Assembly: GCF_021789315.1 (NCBI RefSeq)
Contig: NZ_CP084561.1
Coordinates: 4,526,001 to 4,590,000 of the forward strand
DNA from: Arthrobacter sp. FW305-BF8
GTDB lineage: Bacteria; Actinomycetota; Actinomycetes; Actinomycetales; Micrococcaceae
Direction of reading: 5' to 3'
Length of the DNA: 64,000 nucleotides
In this document: piece after piece, positions 36,794 through 45,955 of the stretch
Layout: every line of letters begins with the position of its first letter
Numbering within the stretch: position 1 is the stretch's first letter
Position numbers and translations under genes: made by a program
Notes under the pieces: generated by a model
Database searches by the model: none
Seen by the model: the letters and a program-made list of their open reading frames with translations, nothing else
Told to the model about the DNA's origin: nothing

Positions 36794-38754
36794 ATGGGTG
36801 CCCAAGACAGTCCGCCAGCCCGTGCGGGCGCCGCTCCCCCGCAGGAAGCGATGACGCTGGGGCGGCTTCTGGCTCTTCTGGGCGAAGGCATCTCTGCCGA
36901 AGCTCTTGAGACACAACTGGCTGCTATGCAGGCGGAGCACCTCCTCGACCCTTCGACGGCAGCGGCGGCCCGCAGCCTCAATGCACGGCTTCGGGAGGCG
37001 AGCCGGAGGGAGGGCCTGCTCCGCGTCCTGTACGACACCGCCACGGACCTCACCGGCATCCGCGACGTCGAGGCCGTCCTGAAGGCCATCGTCCGCAGAA
37101 CCCGCTCGCTCATCGGCAGCGACATCGCCTACCTGAGCCTGAACGACTACAACTCCGGGGAATCGTACATCCGGGTGACTGACGGCGCCGCCACAGCCCT
37201 GTTCCGGAACATCCGCATGCCCCTGGGCGAGGGCGTCCTCGGTGCTGTGGCCACCGGCGAAGCCCCTTCGCAATCCGCGGACTACCTTGTGGACCAGACC
37301 AAGTCGCACCTTGAGTCGAGTGACGTGGCGGTGGCGGCAGAAGGCGTACGGGCCATCATGGGAGTTCCCTTGCGGGCCGAGGGCAAGGTCATCGGCGCGC
37401 TCCTCGTGGCGGACCGGCACGCGCACACGTTCAGCAGCGACGACGTCGCACTCATGGAATCCATCGGCACCCACGCTGCTGTGGCCCTTGAGAACGCGCG
37501 TCACTTCACTGAAATGGCTGATGCCCTGGCCCGTCTGGATCAGGCACAGCGGCAGAATCTTGCCCATTTGAAGGCCTTGGAAGAGCTCTCCTCCCTTGAC
37601 CAGAGGCTGATGGAGACCCTCGCGTCCGCCAACAGCCTGCCCAACCTCATGATGCTTCTCGCCGAATCCATGGACAGCGAGGTGTCCGTCGTTTCACCCA
37701 TGGGCGAGACCCTGGCAGGACTCGGTGCCAACACCGACTTTGGCAGTCCCGCGGCCTTAAGCGCCGCGGAACTCTCCGCCGCGCGGACGCTGCCTATGCC
37801 TTTTACAGTCAGGGGCCGGCACTACACCGTGATGTCTGCGGTGGCCGGCGACCAGCATCTGGGTTCGCTGATCGTTGCCGGCCACGTCAGCCAGGACCGG
37901 CTTGCAGTGCTGGAACGAAGCGCCCTGGTCCTCAGTGCGGCGTTGCTCTCTGAAAGAACCTTCCAGGACGCGCAGTACCGGCTGCAACTCGAGCTCGTAG
38001 ACGAACTCCTGAATCCGCGGTCCGAGGATACCGAAGCGCTGAAACGGCGGGCCGGCAGATTCGGCTTGGCGGACAACATCCCGCTGGTGGTCCGGGTGGT
38101 GGGCGTCCGGGAGGACCAGCGGCAGAGGGCTCTGGCAGTACTGAAGCGGCATTCGCAGGACCGTCCCGGCATCACTGCCCTTCACGAGTCCCATCTGTGC
38201 GTCATCGAGCCGCCCGCGCGCCGAGGCGGCACTTCCGGTGTTGACGTGGGCGAGGACAACGGACAGTCACTCGTTGATGCCCTGAAGCACCAGCGCATCG
38301 AGGCCAGCGTTGGATCGTCCCAGCCGGTGGCGGGTTTCTCCCGGCTGGCGGACGCTCACGCCGAGGCTGGTGCCGTGCTGCGTGCGCTGCAGGCGCTGGC
38401 ACGAAACGGTGAGGCAGCCGACCGGGCTGCCCTCGGCACAGCCGGCATGCTGCTGGGCGCCATGGACAGCCCCTTTGCCGCCAGCTGCTGGCGGCTCAGC
38501 TCGGACCCCTGCTGGACTATGACGGCCGCCGGGGAACACAGCTGGTTCTGACCGCCTGGACCTTCCTTGAGAACGACGCCTCCGGCACCGCTGCGGCGGA
38601 GGCCCTGCACATTCATCCCAACACGCTTCGCCAACGGCTAGAACGCATCGACAGTGTCCTCGGGGCCAGCTGGCGCAGGGGCGGCCGGTCCCTGGACATC
38701 CACGTGGCACTGCGGCTCTGGCGTCTGCAGTCCGCAGGAAGCCGGGGCCACTAG
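36794..38754 (+). pseudogene. GAF-domain PucR/CdaR-type regulator, frameshifted before its HTH
   Basis: The frame from ATG 36794 runs 585 codons to TGA at 38549-38551. It encodes a helical N-terminus, a GAF domain (about 70-240) and a PucR-like linker, ending in unrelated sequence (WRLSSDPCWTMTAAG). From about 38485 the -1 frame encodes the expected PucR C-terminus, with LLAAQLGPLLDYDGRRGTQL and then an HTH_30 (ALHIHPNTLRQRLERIDSVLG), ending at TAG 38752-38754. A one-base loss near 38480 explains this. The intact protein would be about 653 aa. ATG 36851 is an alternative start. The product as written lacks its DNA-binding domain, so either the gene is inactive or the base is a sequencing error. 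It probably controlled the dehydrogenase genes downstream. Confidence 0.85.
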
Positions 38755-38773
38755 CACTGGCCCGGCGCACCCT

Positions 38774-38796
38774 GCATGTGGTTTCCAAGCACATGC
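38774..38796. promoter_or_regulatory. Inverted repeat upstream of the alcohol dehydrogenase
   Basis: GCATGTG, nine bases, CACATGC. The perfect 7-bp arms lie about 115 bp before the dehydrogenase start, possibly the site for the PucR-type regulator. Confidence 0.4.
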
Positions 38797-38911
38797 TTCC
38801 GCCGCCAATGTGGCAAAAACTTCCATAGGCCACGTCACACCGCTCTGGAACGATGAGATCTGCGGCACCTGTCAGGTAGCCGGCGATCCCCATCCTTAGG
38901 AGTCAGTAACA

Positions 38912-40162
38912 ATGTCGTGTGCGCATGCAGCGGGCATCCGTCCCGCAACCTTCGGCGTCCTGCGCTTGCCGCGGAACATCGTCGTCGGCGCCCAGCAGCG
39001 TTTTGCCATCGCCGATATCGCAGCAGAGCTCGGTGACAGCGTCCTCATCTGCACGGACCCCCGGCTCGCGGCTTCGGACGAACTGCAGAGCCTCGTTACA
39101 AGCCTTGAGAGCCGGCAGCTGTCCGTCCGGGTCTACGGAGAAACCCAGGCCGAACTGCCCACCCCAGGCATCATGGCCTGCATCGAAGAGCTCAAGGGCC
39201 AGGACGTCGACGTCGTCATCGGCTTCGGCGGCGGCAGCTGCATGGACATGGCAAAAGTGGTCTCGGTGCTGCTGACGCACGGCGGCCAGCCCAGCGACTA
39301 CTACGGCGAATTCGCCGTTCCCGGTCCCGTCAAGCCCGTCATCGCCTTGCCCACCACGGCGGGCACCGGGTCCGAAGCGACTGCCATTGCCGTGGTCTCC
39401 GACCCCGGACTCGGCATGAAGATGGGCATCTCAAGCCCCCACATCATCCCCTTCGCCTCGGTGTGCGACCCCGAACTGACTTACACCTGCCCGCCGTCCC
39501 TGACGGCAGCCACCGGCGCGGACACCTTCGTCCACTTGGTCGAATCGTTCACCGCCATCACCCGGGAACCAACCCGCACGCTCGCCAGCGAGCGCGTGTT
39601 CGTGGGCAAGAATGTCCTGACCGACTCCCTGGCACTGGACGGGATCCGGCTCCTCGGCAGAAGTCTGGCCACCGCCTACAAGGACCCGGGCAACACCGAT
39701 GCCCGAGCCGGCATGATGCTCGCCGCACTCTACGGCGGCATAGTCCTCAGCAACGCCGGAACGGCGGCGGCGCACGCCATCCAGTACCCCGTTGGCGCGC
39801 TGACACACACTCCACACGGCGTGGGCGTCGGCCTGCTGCTCCCCTACGTTGTCCGCCACAACTTCAGCGCCATCGAACCGCAGCTGGGGCAGATTGCCGA
39901 GGCGCTCGGACGCGACATCAAAGGCCTGGACTCCCGGAGCGCGGCGGTTGCCGGAGTGGAGGCCATCGACGAAATCATCGCCACCATTGAACTGCCTGCA
40001 ACGCTTCAGGACCTCGGCGTCCAGGAGGCCGACCTTGGCCAGATCGCCAGGCTGTCCCTGAACTCGAAGCGGCTCATCGACAACAACCCGGTGCCGCTCG
40101 ACCTCGAGTCAGTTATGTCCATCGTGCAGGCCGCTTACGACGGCGACCGTACCATCCGCTAA
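38912..40162 (+). CDS. Iron-containing (group III) alcohol dehydrogenase
   Basis: 416 aa from ATG 38912 (AGGAG nine bases upstream). NAD-binding motif GGGSCMDMAK starts at 106. LPTTAGTGSE and the metal-site region with ATGADTFVHLVES, AHAIQYPVGALTHTPHG are intact. It oxidises an alcohol or omega-hydroxy acid to the aldehyde. The next gene is an aldehyde dehydrogenase of the succinate-semialdehyde type and then a symporter, so 4-hydroxybutyrate or a related hydroxy acid is a possible substrate. That is inference from context. Confidence 0.9.
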   Translation: MSCAHAAGIRPATFGVLRLPRNIVVGAQQRFAIADIAAELGDSVLICTDPRLAASDELQSLVTSLESRQLSVRVYGETQAELPTPGIMACIEELKGQDVDVVIGFGGGSCMDMAKVVSVLLTHGGQPSDYYGEFAVPGPVKPVIALPTTAGTGSEATAIAVVSDPGLGMKMGISSPHIIPFASVCDPELTYTCPPSLTAATGADTFVHLVESFTAITREPTRTLASERVFVGKNVLTDSLALDGIRLLGRSLATAYKDPGNTDARAGMMLAALYGGIVLSNAGTAAAHAIQYPVGALTHTPHGVGVGLLLPYVVRHNFSAIEPQLGQIAEALGRDIKGLDSRSAAVAGVEAIDEIIATIELPATLQDLGVQEADLGQIARLSLNSKRLIDNNPVPLDLESVMSIVQAAYDGDRTIR

Positions 40163-40210
40163 AACGCTTCGCTGTCCTATCAGCACCTGATCAAAACCCG
40201 AGGATCCCCC

Positions 40211-41686
40211 ATGACAATTCTTTCCGCCCAGGAACCGCTCGACGTCGATGAGCTTGCGGTCCCCCGCCAGCTGCTCATCGCCGGAGGCTGGCAGGACGCC
40301 ACCGCCGGCCACACCGTCGACGTCGTTAATCCTTCCGATGGGACCATAATCACCACCATCGCGGACGCCGACGTCGAGGACGGCCTCGCCGCCGTCGATG
40401 CCGCCGCCGCGGCATTCCCCGAGTGGGCGGCGACGCCGCCCCGGCGCCGCGCCGAAGTCCTCAGCCGCTGCTTCGAACTGATGACGGAGCGCAGCGAACA
40501 ACTGGCCCGCCTCATCTCTCTCGAGAACGGCAAGGCCCTTCCCGATGCCCGGGGAGAGGTGGCCTACGCCGCAGAGTTCTTCCGCTGGTACGCCGAGGAG
40601 GCCGTCCGGATCATCGGCGAGGTGTCCACCTCGCCGTCAGGGGCGAACCGCATCCTGGTTCAGCACCAGCCCATCGGTGTCTGCGTCCTGATCACGCCCT
40701 GGAACTTCCCCGCCGCCATGGCCACGCGCAAACTCGCACCCGCGCTTGCCGCGGGCTGCACCGCGGTGCTCAAGCCAGCGACGCTGACCCCCTTGACCTC
40801 ACTGGCCATCGCCCAGCTGATGGTCGACGCGGGCGTCCCGGCCGGCGTCGTCAACGTGATCACCACGAGCAAGACGGGCGACGTCATGACGCCGATCCTG
40901 GCTGACCCCCGCGTTCGTAAGCTGTCGTTCACCGGTTCCACCGGAGTCGGGCGCCACCTGTTGCGGCAGGCGGCGGACAACGTCCTCAAGTGCTCCATGG
41001 AACTGGGCGGCAACGCCCCTTTCCTGGTGTTCGAGGACGCCGACCTGGACAAGGCTATCGACGGCGTCATGATTGCCAAGATGCGCAACGGCGGCCAGGC
41101 CTGCACCGCAGCCAACAGGATCTACGTACAGCGCGGAATCCAGTCGGAGTTCGCAAGTCGCCTGGCCGCCCGCATGGCCGCCCTGACGGTCGGGCCGGGC
41201 ACGGATCCGTCCACCGACGTGGGTCCGCTGGTGGATCAGGCAAGTGTCCTGAAGGTGGACGCCCTGGTCCGCGATGCCCTCGACCAGGGTGCGCGCCTGC
41301 TCACCGGCGGGCAGATGCCGCAAGGGGAAGGCTACTACTACCCGCCCACGGTGGTAACCAACGTGCCGCTCCATGCACGCATGGTCAGTGAGGAAATCTT
41401 CGGGCCCGTGGCATCGGTTATCGGTTTCGACACCGAAGACGAAGTCATCGCGGCTGCCAACGACTCCGAGTACGGCCTCGCGGCGTATGTGTTCACCGAG
41501 GACCTGCGCCGGGGGCTGCGGGTATCCGAGCGCATCGAAAGCGGAATGGTGGCCCTCAACCGGGGGCTCGTCTCTGACCCGGCCGCACCGTTCGGCGGCG
41601 TCAAGCAAAGCGGCCTGGGACGCGAAGGCGCCCATCAGGGCCTGTTGGACTTCACTGAAACCAAATACATCGCCGTCGACTGGTGA
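40211..41686 (+). CDS. NAD(P)-dependent aldehyde dehydrogenase, succinate-semialdehyde type
   Basis: 491 aa. The catalytic glutamate E264 lies in MELGGNAPF and the catalytic cysteine C298 in NGGQACTAANR. The LITPWNFPAAM nucleotide-binding segment is present. The full ALDH length and these variants resemble GabD-type succinate-semialdehyde dehydrogenases. It is 48 bp after the iron alcohol dehydrogenase and would oxidise its aldehyde product to an acid. ATG 40211 follows GAGGATCCCCC. Confidence 0.9.
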   Translation: MTILSAQEPLDVDELAVPRQLLIAGGWQDATAGHTVDVVNPSDGTIITTIADADVEDGLAAVDAAAAAFPEWAATPPRRRAEVLSRCFELMTERSEQLARLISLENGKALPDARGEVAYAAEFFRWYAEEAVRIIGEVSTSPSGANRILVQHQPIGVCVLITPWNFPAAMATRKLAPALAAGCTAVLKPATLTPLTSLAIAQLMVDAGVPAGVVNVITTSKTGDVMTPILADPRVRKLSFTGSTGVGRHLLRQAADNVLKCSMELGGNAPFLVFEDADLDKAIDGVMIAKMRNGGQACTAANRIYVQRGIQSEFASRLAARMAALTVGPGTDPSTDVGPLVDQASVLKVDALVRDALDQGARLLTGGQMPQGEGYYYPPTVVTNVPLHARMVSEEIFGPVASVIGFDTEDEVIAAANDSEYGLAAYVFTEDLRRGLRVSERIESGMVALNRGLVSDPAAPFGGVKQSGLGREGAHQGLLDFTETKYIAVDW

Positions 41687-41748
41687 ACCGGGTTCACTCC
41701 CCCTAATCATTCCCCACGTCCCTATTTGACCTTCGAAAGAGAAGACCA

Positions 41749-43128
41749 ATGACGCTCTCTGCAGCAACTGCCGGCAACGCACGCCGAGTGCCCTGGCGGG
41801 TATCCCTCGCCAGCTTCGCCGGAACCACCATCGAGTGGTATGACTACTACATCTTCGGCCTCCTTGCGGCCACCGGCGTTTTCAGCAGGCTCTACTTCCC
41901 CGAGCAGGACCCCGCTACCGGTCTCCTGCTGGCCTTCCTCACGTACGCGGTCGGCTTCGTTGCCCGGCCCTTCGGCGGCATGTTCGCCGGCCACTACGGC
42001 GACAAGATCGGCCGCAAGCCGATGCTGGTGCTGTCGCTCCTCCTGATGGGGTTCGCCACCCTGGCGATGGGCCTGTTGCCCGCCTACGCACAGATCGGCG
42101 TTTGGGCTCCGATCCTGCTGACCGTCCTGCGGCTCGTGCAGGGGTTCGGTGCGGGCGCCGAATGGGCCGGGGCCGCCATCATCTCCACCGAACACGCCCC
42201 GGAAGGCCGCCGCGGATTCTTCGGCAGCTTCACCCAGATGGGCGTCCCGGCCGGGATGCTGCTTGCCAACTCGTCCGTCCTGGCCGTGAAGGCCAGCGTC
42301 CCTGCGGATGTCTTTGATGCCTGGGCCTGGCGCATTCCGTTCCTGCTGAGCGTACTGCTGATCGTCGTGGGCCTGGTGGTCCGGGCAAAGCTCGAGGACT
42401 CCGAGGACTTCAAGGAGCTCGTGGCCAAGAAGCAGACCGCTCACAACCCGCTTGGTGAGGCCCTCAAGAAGGAAACCAAGGGCGTCTGGCTGGTGGTCGG
42501 CATGCGCCTCGCCGAGAACTCGGCCTTCTACCTGTACACCACCTTCTCGGTTGTCTACATCATGCGGACGTTCGGCCCCGAACGCGCCAACCAGGGATCC
42601 ATGTCCGTTCTGATCGCTTCCGCCATCGGCGTCATCGCCGTGCCGCTCTGGGCGGCGCTGTCCGACCGGATCGGCCGGAAGCCGCTTTACCTGTTCGGCT
42701 CCATCGGCGGACTGCTGTTCTTCCCGCTCTACTTCGTCATGACGGACACCGGCAGCGCCCTGCTGGCAACCCTGGCCATCATCATCGGCCTCGCGGTCTT
42801 CCACAACTCCATGTACGGCCCGCAGGCCGCCTTCTTCGCCGAACTCTTCTCCACAAAGCTCCGCTACAGCGGCGCCTCCATGGGCTACCAGTTCGGCTCG
42901 GTCCTGGCCGGAGGCATCGCGCCGCTGGTCGCGGTGGCCCTGCTCAACGCAGGCAACGGCGAACCGGGCTGGGTGATCCTGTACTTCAGCATCATCGGCG
43001 TCATTACCGTAGGCTCCGCAATCCTGGCGCCGGAAACGGTGAAGCGCGTGCGCGGCAGCCTTGAGGCGGCGCAGCAGCAGGATTCGCAGGTCTCGGAGGA
43101 TGCAACTTCCCGGGCCGGCGTCCGCTAG
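41749..43128 (+). CDS. MHS-family MFS symporter
   Basis: 459 aa, second MHS symporter of the island. SFAGTTIEWYDYYIFGLLAA and GHYGDKIGRKPML are the subfamily signatures; 12 membrane segments are visible. GAAAGAGAAG precedes ATG 41749. It probably imports the hydroxy acid or alcohol handled by the two dehydrogenases upstream. A strong terminator follows. Confidence 0.88.
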   Translation: MTLSAATAGNARRVPWRVSLASFAGTTIEWYDYYIFGLLAATGVFSRLYFPEQDPATGLLLAFLTYAVGFVARPFGGMFAGHYGDKIGRKPMLVLSLLLMGFATLAMGLLPAYAQIGVWAPILLTVLRLVQGFGAGAEWAGAAIISTEHAPEGRRGFFGSFTQMGVPAGMLLANSSVLAVKASVPADVFDAWAWRIPFLLSVLLIVVGLVVRAKLEDSEDFKELVAKKQTAHNPLGEALKKETKGVWLVVGMRLAENSAFYLYTTFSVVYIMRTFGPERANQGSMSVLIASAIGVIAVPLWAALSDRIGRKPLYLFGSIGGLLFFPLYFVMTDTGSALLATLAIIIGLAVFHNSMYGPQAAFFAELFSTKLRYSGASMGYQFGSVLAGGIAPLVAVALLNAGNGEPGWVILYFSIIGVITVGSAILAPETVKRVRGSLEAAQQQDSQVSEDATSRAGVR

Positions 43129-43154
43129 GAAACATTTAGCACACCCAGGCTAGA

Positions 43155-43202
43155 AAAAACCGGCGGCATTGGCAGTGTGGACTGCCAATGCCGCCGGTTT
43201 TT
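43155..43202. terminator. Bidirectional 21-bp-stem terminator
   Basis: AAAAACCGGCGGCATTGGCAG (43155-43175) pairs perfectly with 43182-43202 around a 6-base loop. The A-run on one side and T-run on the other serve both converging genes. Confidence 0.93.
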
Positions 43203-43210
43203 CTCCCCCG

Positions 43211-45589
43211 TCAGGCCGGGGCCAGCTCTTCGGCCCGCGGCAGCGGGTCCAGGTGGCTGATGCCCGTGGGCGTGATCTGCAGGACCCGTGCCGTGGCAAT
43301 GTCATAGAACAGGCCCGTCACATGGACGTCACCGCTCCGGACGGTGTCCTGCAGGCTGGCGTGCTGCTGCAGCCGCTCGAGCTGGACGGCAACATTGACC
43401 ATGGCCAGCTGGTCCACCGCGCCGTACCCGGCTTGCTCGGCTGCAACCTGGACGGGGTGGCCCGCATGGAACGACTCAAGGCTCGGCCGTCCGTGGTCCA
43501 GCCAGGACTCGACGGGGCAACGCTCCTCCTGCCCTTCCGTACCCTGGCCGGAGCCCTGCTGGACCGAGGCCTGCTGGACCGAGGCCTGCTGGCCTGAGGC
43601 CTGCTGGTGCGGGCCAGGTCCGGCGAGCAGGGCCGTCATGGCGCCGCAGCCGGAGTGGCCGCAGACCACCACCGACGTGACCGACAGCTCGTCGAGGGCG
43701 AACTTCAGCGACGCCTCAACGGACGGTTCGAGGCGGTCACTACCCACCACGTTGCCCACGTTCCGGACCGTGAACAGGTCCCCCGGGCCGCTGCTGGTAA
43801 TCAGGTTGGGCACCAGCCGGGAATCGGCGCAGGTGATGAACAGCGTGTCGGGGTCCTGGAACGTGGAGAGCTCCTGGACGTGCGGACGCAGCAGGTGGGC
43901 GTGGCGGCGGTGGTAGCTGTCCACCCCGTTAAGCACCGACCGTACCGGGGCCGGGACGTGCCCGGCTGCCTCCGCAGCCAGCGGCGCAGCGTCCCGCTGC
44001 CAGCTCCGCCACGGCGCGAAGCCGCCGCGCAGTGCGGAGCGCGACGAGCCGCGTGCGGGAGTTCCCGCCACGGCGGCGCGGAGCGTGGCGGTGCCGGTTT
44101 CCTCGATCTCTACGCTGCCGCCATTCTTCACGTGCCGCACGCGCCAGGCCTCCAGGGTGTCGTGCACCGGGTGGTCGAGGTAGTCGACGTCGAGTTCCAC
44201 CGTGACATGCGCCGCCGACGGCACCGCGGCCAGCACCTTGCTCAGGCGGGGAAGCGACAGGAACGTGCAGGAGCCGTCGATGACCACACGCCAGCGGCCT
44301 TCGGCGGTTCCGCCGAGGGGCTCCGCGTGGATGCTGGCCCGGACCACACGCCACAGGACCAGCAGCACTGCCAGCGCGAGCCCAATCAGCACCCCTGCCA
44401 GCAGGTTGACGAACACCACCGTGAGCAGAGTGGCGGCGTAGACGGCCAGGTCACCCGTGACGCGGGCCGTCTGGAAATCGGCCACCTTCACGAGGCGGAT
44501 GCCGATCATGATGAGCAGCCCGGCCAGCACGGCCTGGGGCACCAGCTGGATGACTCCCGCCAGCAGCAGGGAAAAGACCAGAACCCAGATGCCGTGGAGG
44601 ACGGCGGACTTGCGGGTGTGTGCCCCGGCCTCGACGTTGGTGGCACTGCGGACGATCACACCGGTGACCGGCAGGCCGCCCAGCATGCCTGACGTCACGT
44701 TGGCAGCGCCCTGGCCGAGCAGTTCACGGTTGAAATTCGTACGCTCGCCGTGGTGCATCTTGTCGACGGCGACGGCGGACAACAGCGACTCCACGCTCGC
44801 CACCAGGGCGATGGTAACGACGCCGACGGCAATGGCGGTCCATTCCCCCTGCGGCAGGTGCGGGAGGGCAAGGGCGTCCAGCAGGGAACCATCGAAGGTG
44901 ATCCGGTCGACGTCGGAATTGAACGGGAGGGACAGCAGCGTCGCGGCCACCACGGCGACCAGCGGGCCGGGCACGCGGCGGATGGCGGCCGGCATGTGCT
45001 TCCATGCGACGAGCAGTGCGATCACCACAGCCCCCAGGAATGCAGCCTGCGGATCCACGGCGGCCAGGCTGTCCGGCAGAGCCACAATATTGTGCAGCGC
45101 CGCTTCGCCGGCTTCGCTGCCGAGCATCACATGCAGCTGCTGCAGGACGATGATGATGCCGATCCCGGCAAGCATCGCGTGCACCACCACCGGCGCAATG
45201 GCAAGCGCCACCCGCCCCACCTTGGCCATGCCAAGCAGCACCTGGAGGACACCGGCGGCCACGGTAATGGCGCACGTGACGGGCCAGCCGAACTGCTCAA
45301 TGAGGCCGGCGACAATAACGGTCAGGCCTGCTGCCGGTCCGCTGACCTGCAGCGGGGAGCCGCCCAAGCTGCCTGCAACGATGCCTCCCACCGCTGCCGC
45401 GATCAGTCCGGCCATGACCGGCGCGCCGGACGCCGCGGCGATGCCGAGCGACAGCGGAACGGCAACGAGGAACACCACGAGGGACGCGGGCAGGTCCCAG
45501 CGGAGGCCCGATGTGAGGCGAGCCAGGACTGGTATCCGGCTCCTGCCGGGATGGATGGGTTGTGGATCCGTGGCGGCTGGCGAGGGCAT
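43211..45589 (-). CDS. SulP-family anion transporter fused to beta-carbonic anhydrase
   Basis: 792 aa from ATG 45589 (AAGGA five bases upstream). The first 420 residues are a SulP membrane domain (SLVVFLVAVPLSLGIAAASGAP; LVASVESLLSAVAVDKMHHGERT), followed by a STAS-like region (about 440-520). The C-terminal domain is a beta-carbonic anhydrase with all ligands: C587-x-D589-x-R591 and H645-x2-C648. Fusion of the two suggests bicarbonate (or sulfate) uptake coupled to CO2/bicarbonate exchange. A Gln/Ala/Ser repeat (QQASGQQASVQQASVQQ, about 660-680) lies inside the anhydrase domain and is encoded by a 15-bp tandem repeat. Confidence 0.93.
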   Translation of the reverse strand: MPSPAATDPQPIHPGRSRIPVLARLTSGLRWDLPASLVVFLVAVPLSLGIAAASGAPVMAGLIAAAVGGIVAGSLGGSPLQVSGPAAGLTVIVAGLIEQFGWPVTCAITVAAGVLQVLLGMAKVGRVALAIAPVVVHAMLAGIGIIIVLQQLHVMLGSEAGEAALHNIVALPDSLAAVDPQAAFLGAVVIALLVAWKHMPAAIRRVPGPLVAVVAATLLSLPFNSDVDRITFDGSLLDALALPHLPQGEWTAIAVGVVTIALVASVESLLSAVAVDKMHHGERTNFNRELLGQGAANVTSGMLGGLPVTGVIVRSATNVEAGAHTRKSAVLHGIWVLVFSLLLAGVIQLVPQAVLAGLLIMIGIRLVKVADFQTARVTGDLAVYAATLLTVVFVNLLAGVLIGLALAVLLVLWRVVRASIHAEPLGGTAEGRWRVVIDGSCTFLSLPRLSKVLAAVPSAAHVTVELDVDYLDHPVHDTLEAWRVRHVKNGGSVEIEETGTATLRAAVAGTPARGSSRSALRGGFAPWRSWQRDAAPLAAEAAGHVPAPVRSVLNGVDSYHRRHAHLLRPHVQELSTFQDPDTLFITCADSRLVPNLITSSGPGDLFTVRNVGNVVGSDRLEPSVEASLKFALDELSVTSVVVCGHSGCGAMTALLAGPGPHQQASGQQASVQQASVQQGSGQGTEGQEERCPVESWLDHGRPSLESFHAGHPVQVAAEQAGYGAVDQLAMVNVAVQLERLQQHASLQDTVRSGDVHVTGLFYDIATARVLQITPTGISHLDPLPRAEELAPA
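43555..43614. repeat. Four 15-bp tandem repeats inside the carbonic anhydrase domain
   Basis: Units CCTGCTGGACCGAGG at 43555 and 43570 are identical; those at 43585 and 43600 are variants. They code for QQAS-type repeats on the minus strand. The copy number could vary between strains without changing the frame. Confidence 0.85.
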
Positions 45590-45706
45590 ATAAGTCCTTA
45601 GCTCGTTCGAAGGGTCCTTATCCACGCTATTGACGCCCCGCCAGAGGCCGCAAGGAGAGGGCCCGTGAGAAGAAACACGAGGTCAGGGCGGACATAATGC
45701 GAAAAC

Positions 45707-45716
45707 TAGTGCACTA
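45707..45716. promoter_or_regulatory. Candidate operator TAGTGCACTA
   Basis: A perfect 10-bp palindrome (within ACTAGTGCACTAAT) in the upstream region of the SulP-carbonic anhydrase gene. The regulator is unknown. Confidence 0.35.
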
Positions 45717-45896
45717 ATCCATTCGTTTGCATAAAGCGGCGCTACTTCGGCCTGGGCAGTTCCCCATGGCGCAAGGAGTCCCGGCTGGGAAGGAAAACCG
45801 GCGGCCGTTCAAGTCACATTGAGGCCGGAGACGTCCGACGCCGGATCAGCCGGCCAAGATTTAACCTGCCGGAAATCTTTGGCAGCGCGCTTAAAC

Positions 45897-45930
45897 GGCA
45901 ATGGATCCATCCGGGGATGGATCCATTGCC
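45897..45930 (-). terminator. 16-bp-stem hairpin ending the apionate operon
   Basis: GGCAATGGATCCATCC (45897-45912), loop GG, then the exact reverse complement (45915-45930). It is 26 bases after the oxidoisomerase stop on the minus strand. Confidence 0.85.
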
Positions 45931-45955
45931 TGCAACCGGTTTGCCGGCGGGCGTT

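Larger units (their letters stand above)
45590..45955. other. 366-bp intergenic region before the SulP fusion gene
   Basis: No gene is seen. It holds the palindrome TAGTGCACTA (45707-45716), about 118 bp before the SulP start and near TTATGT that could serve as a -10 on the minus strand. It also holds the hairpin 45897-45930 that ends the apionate operon. Confidence 0.5.
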
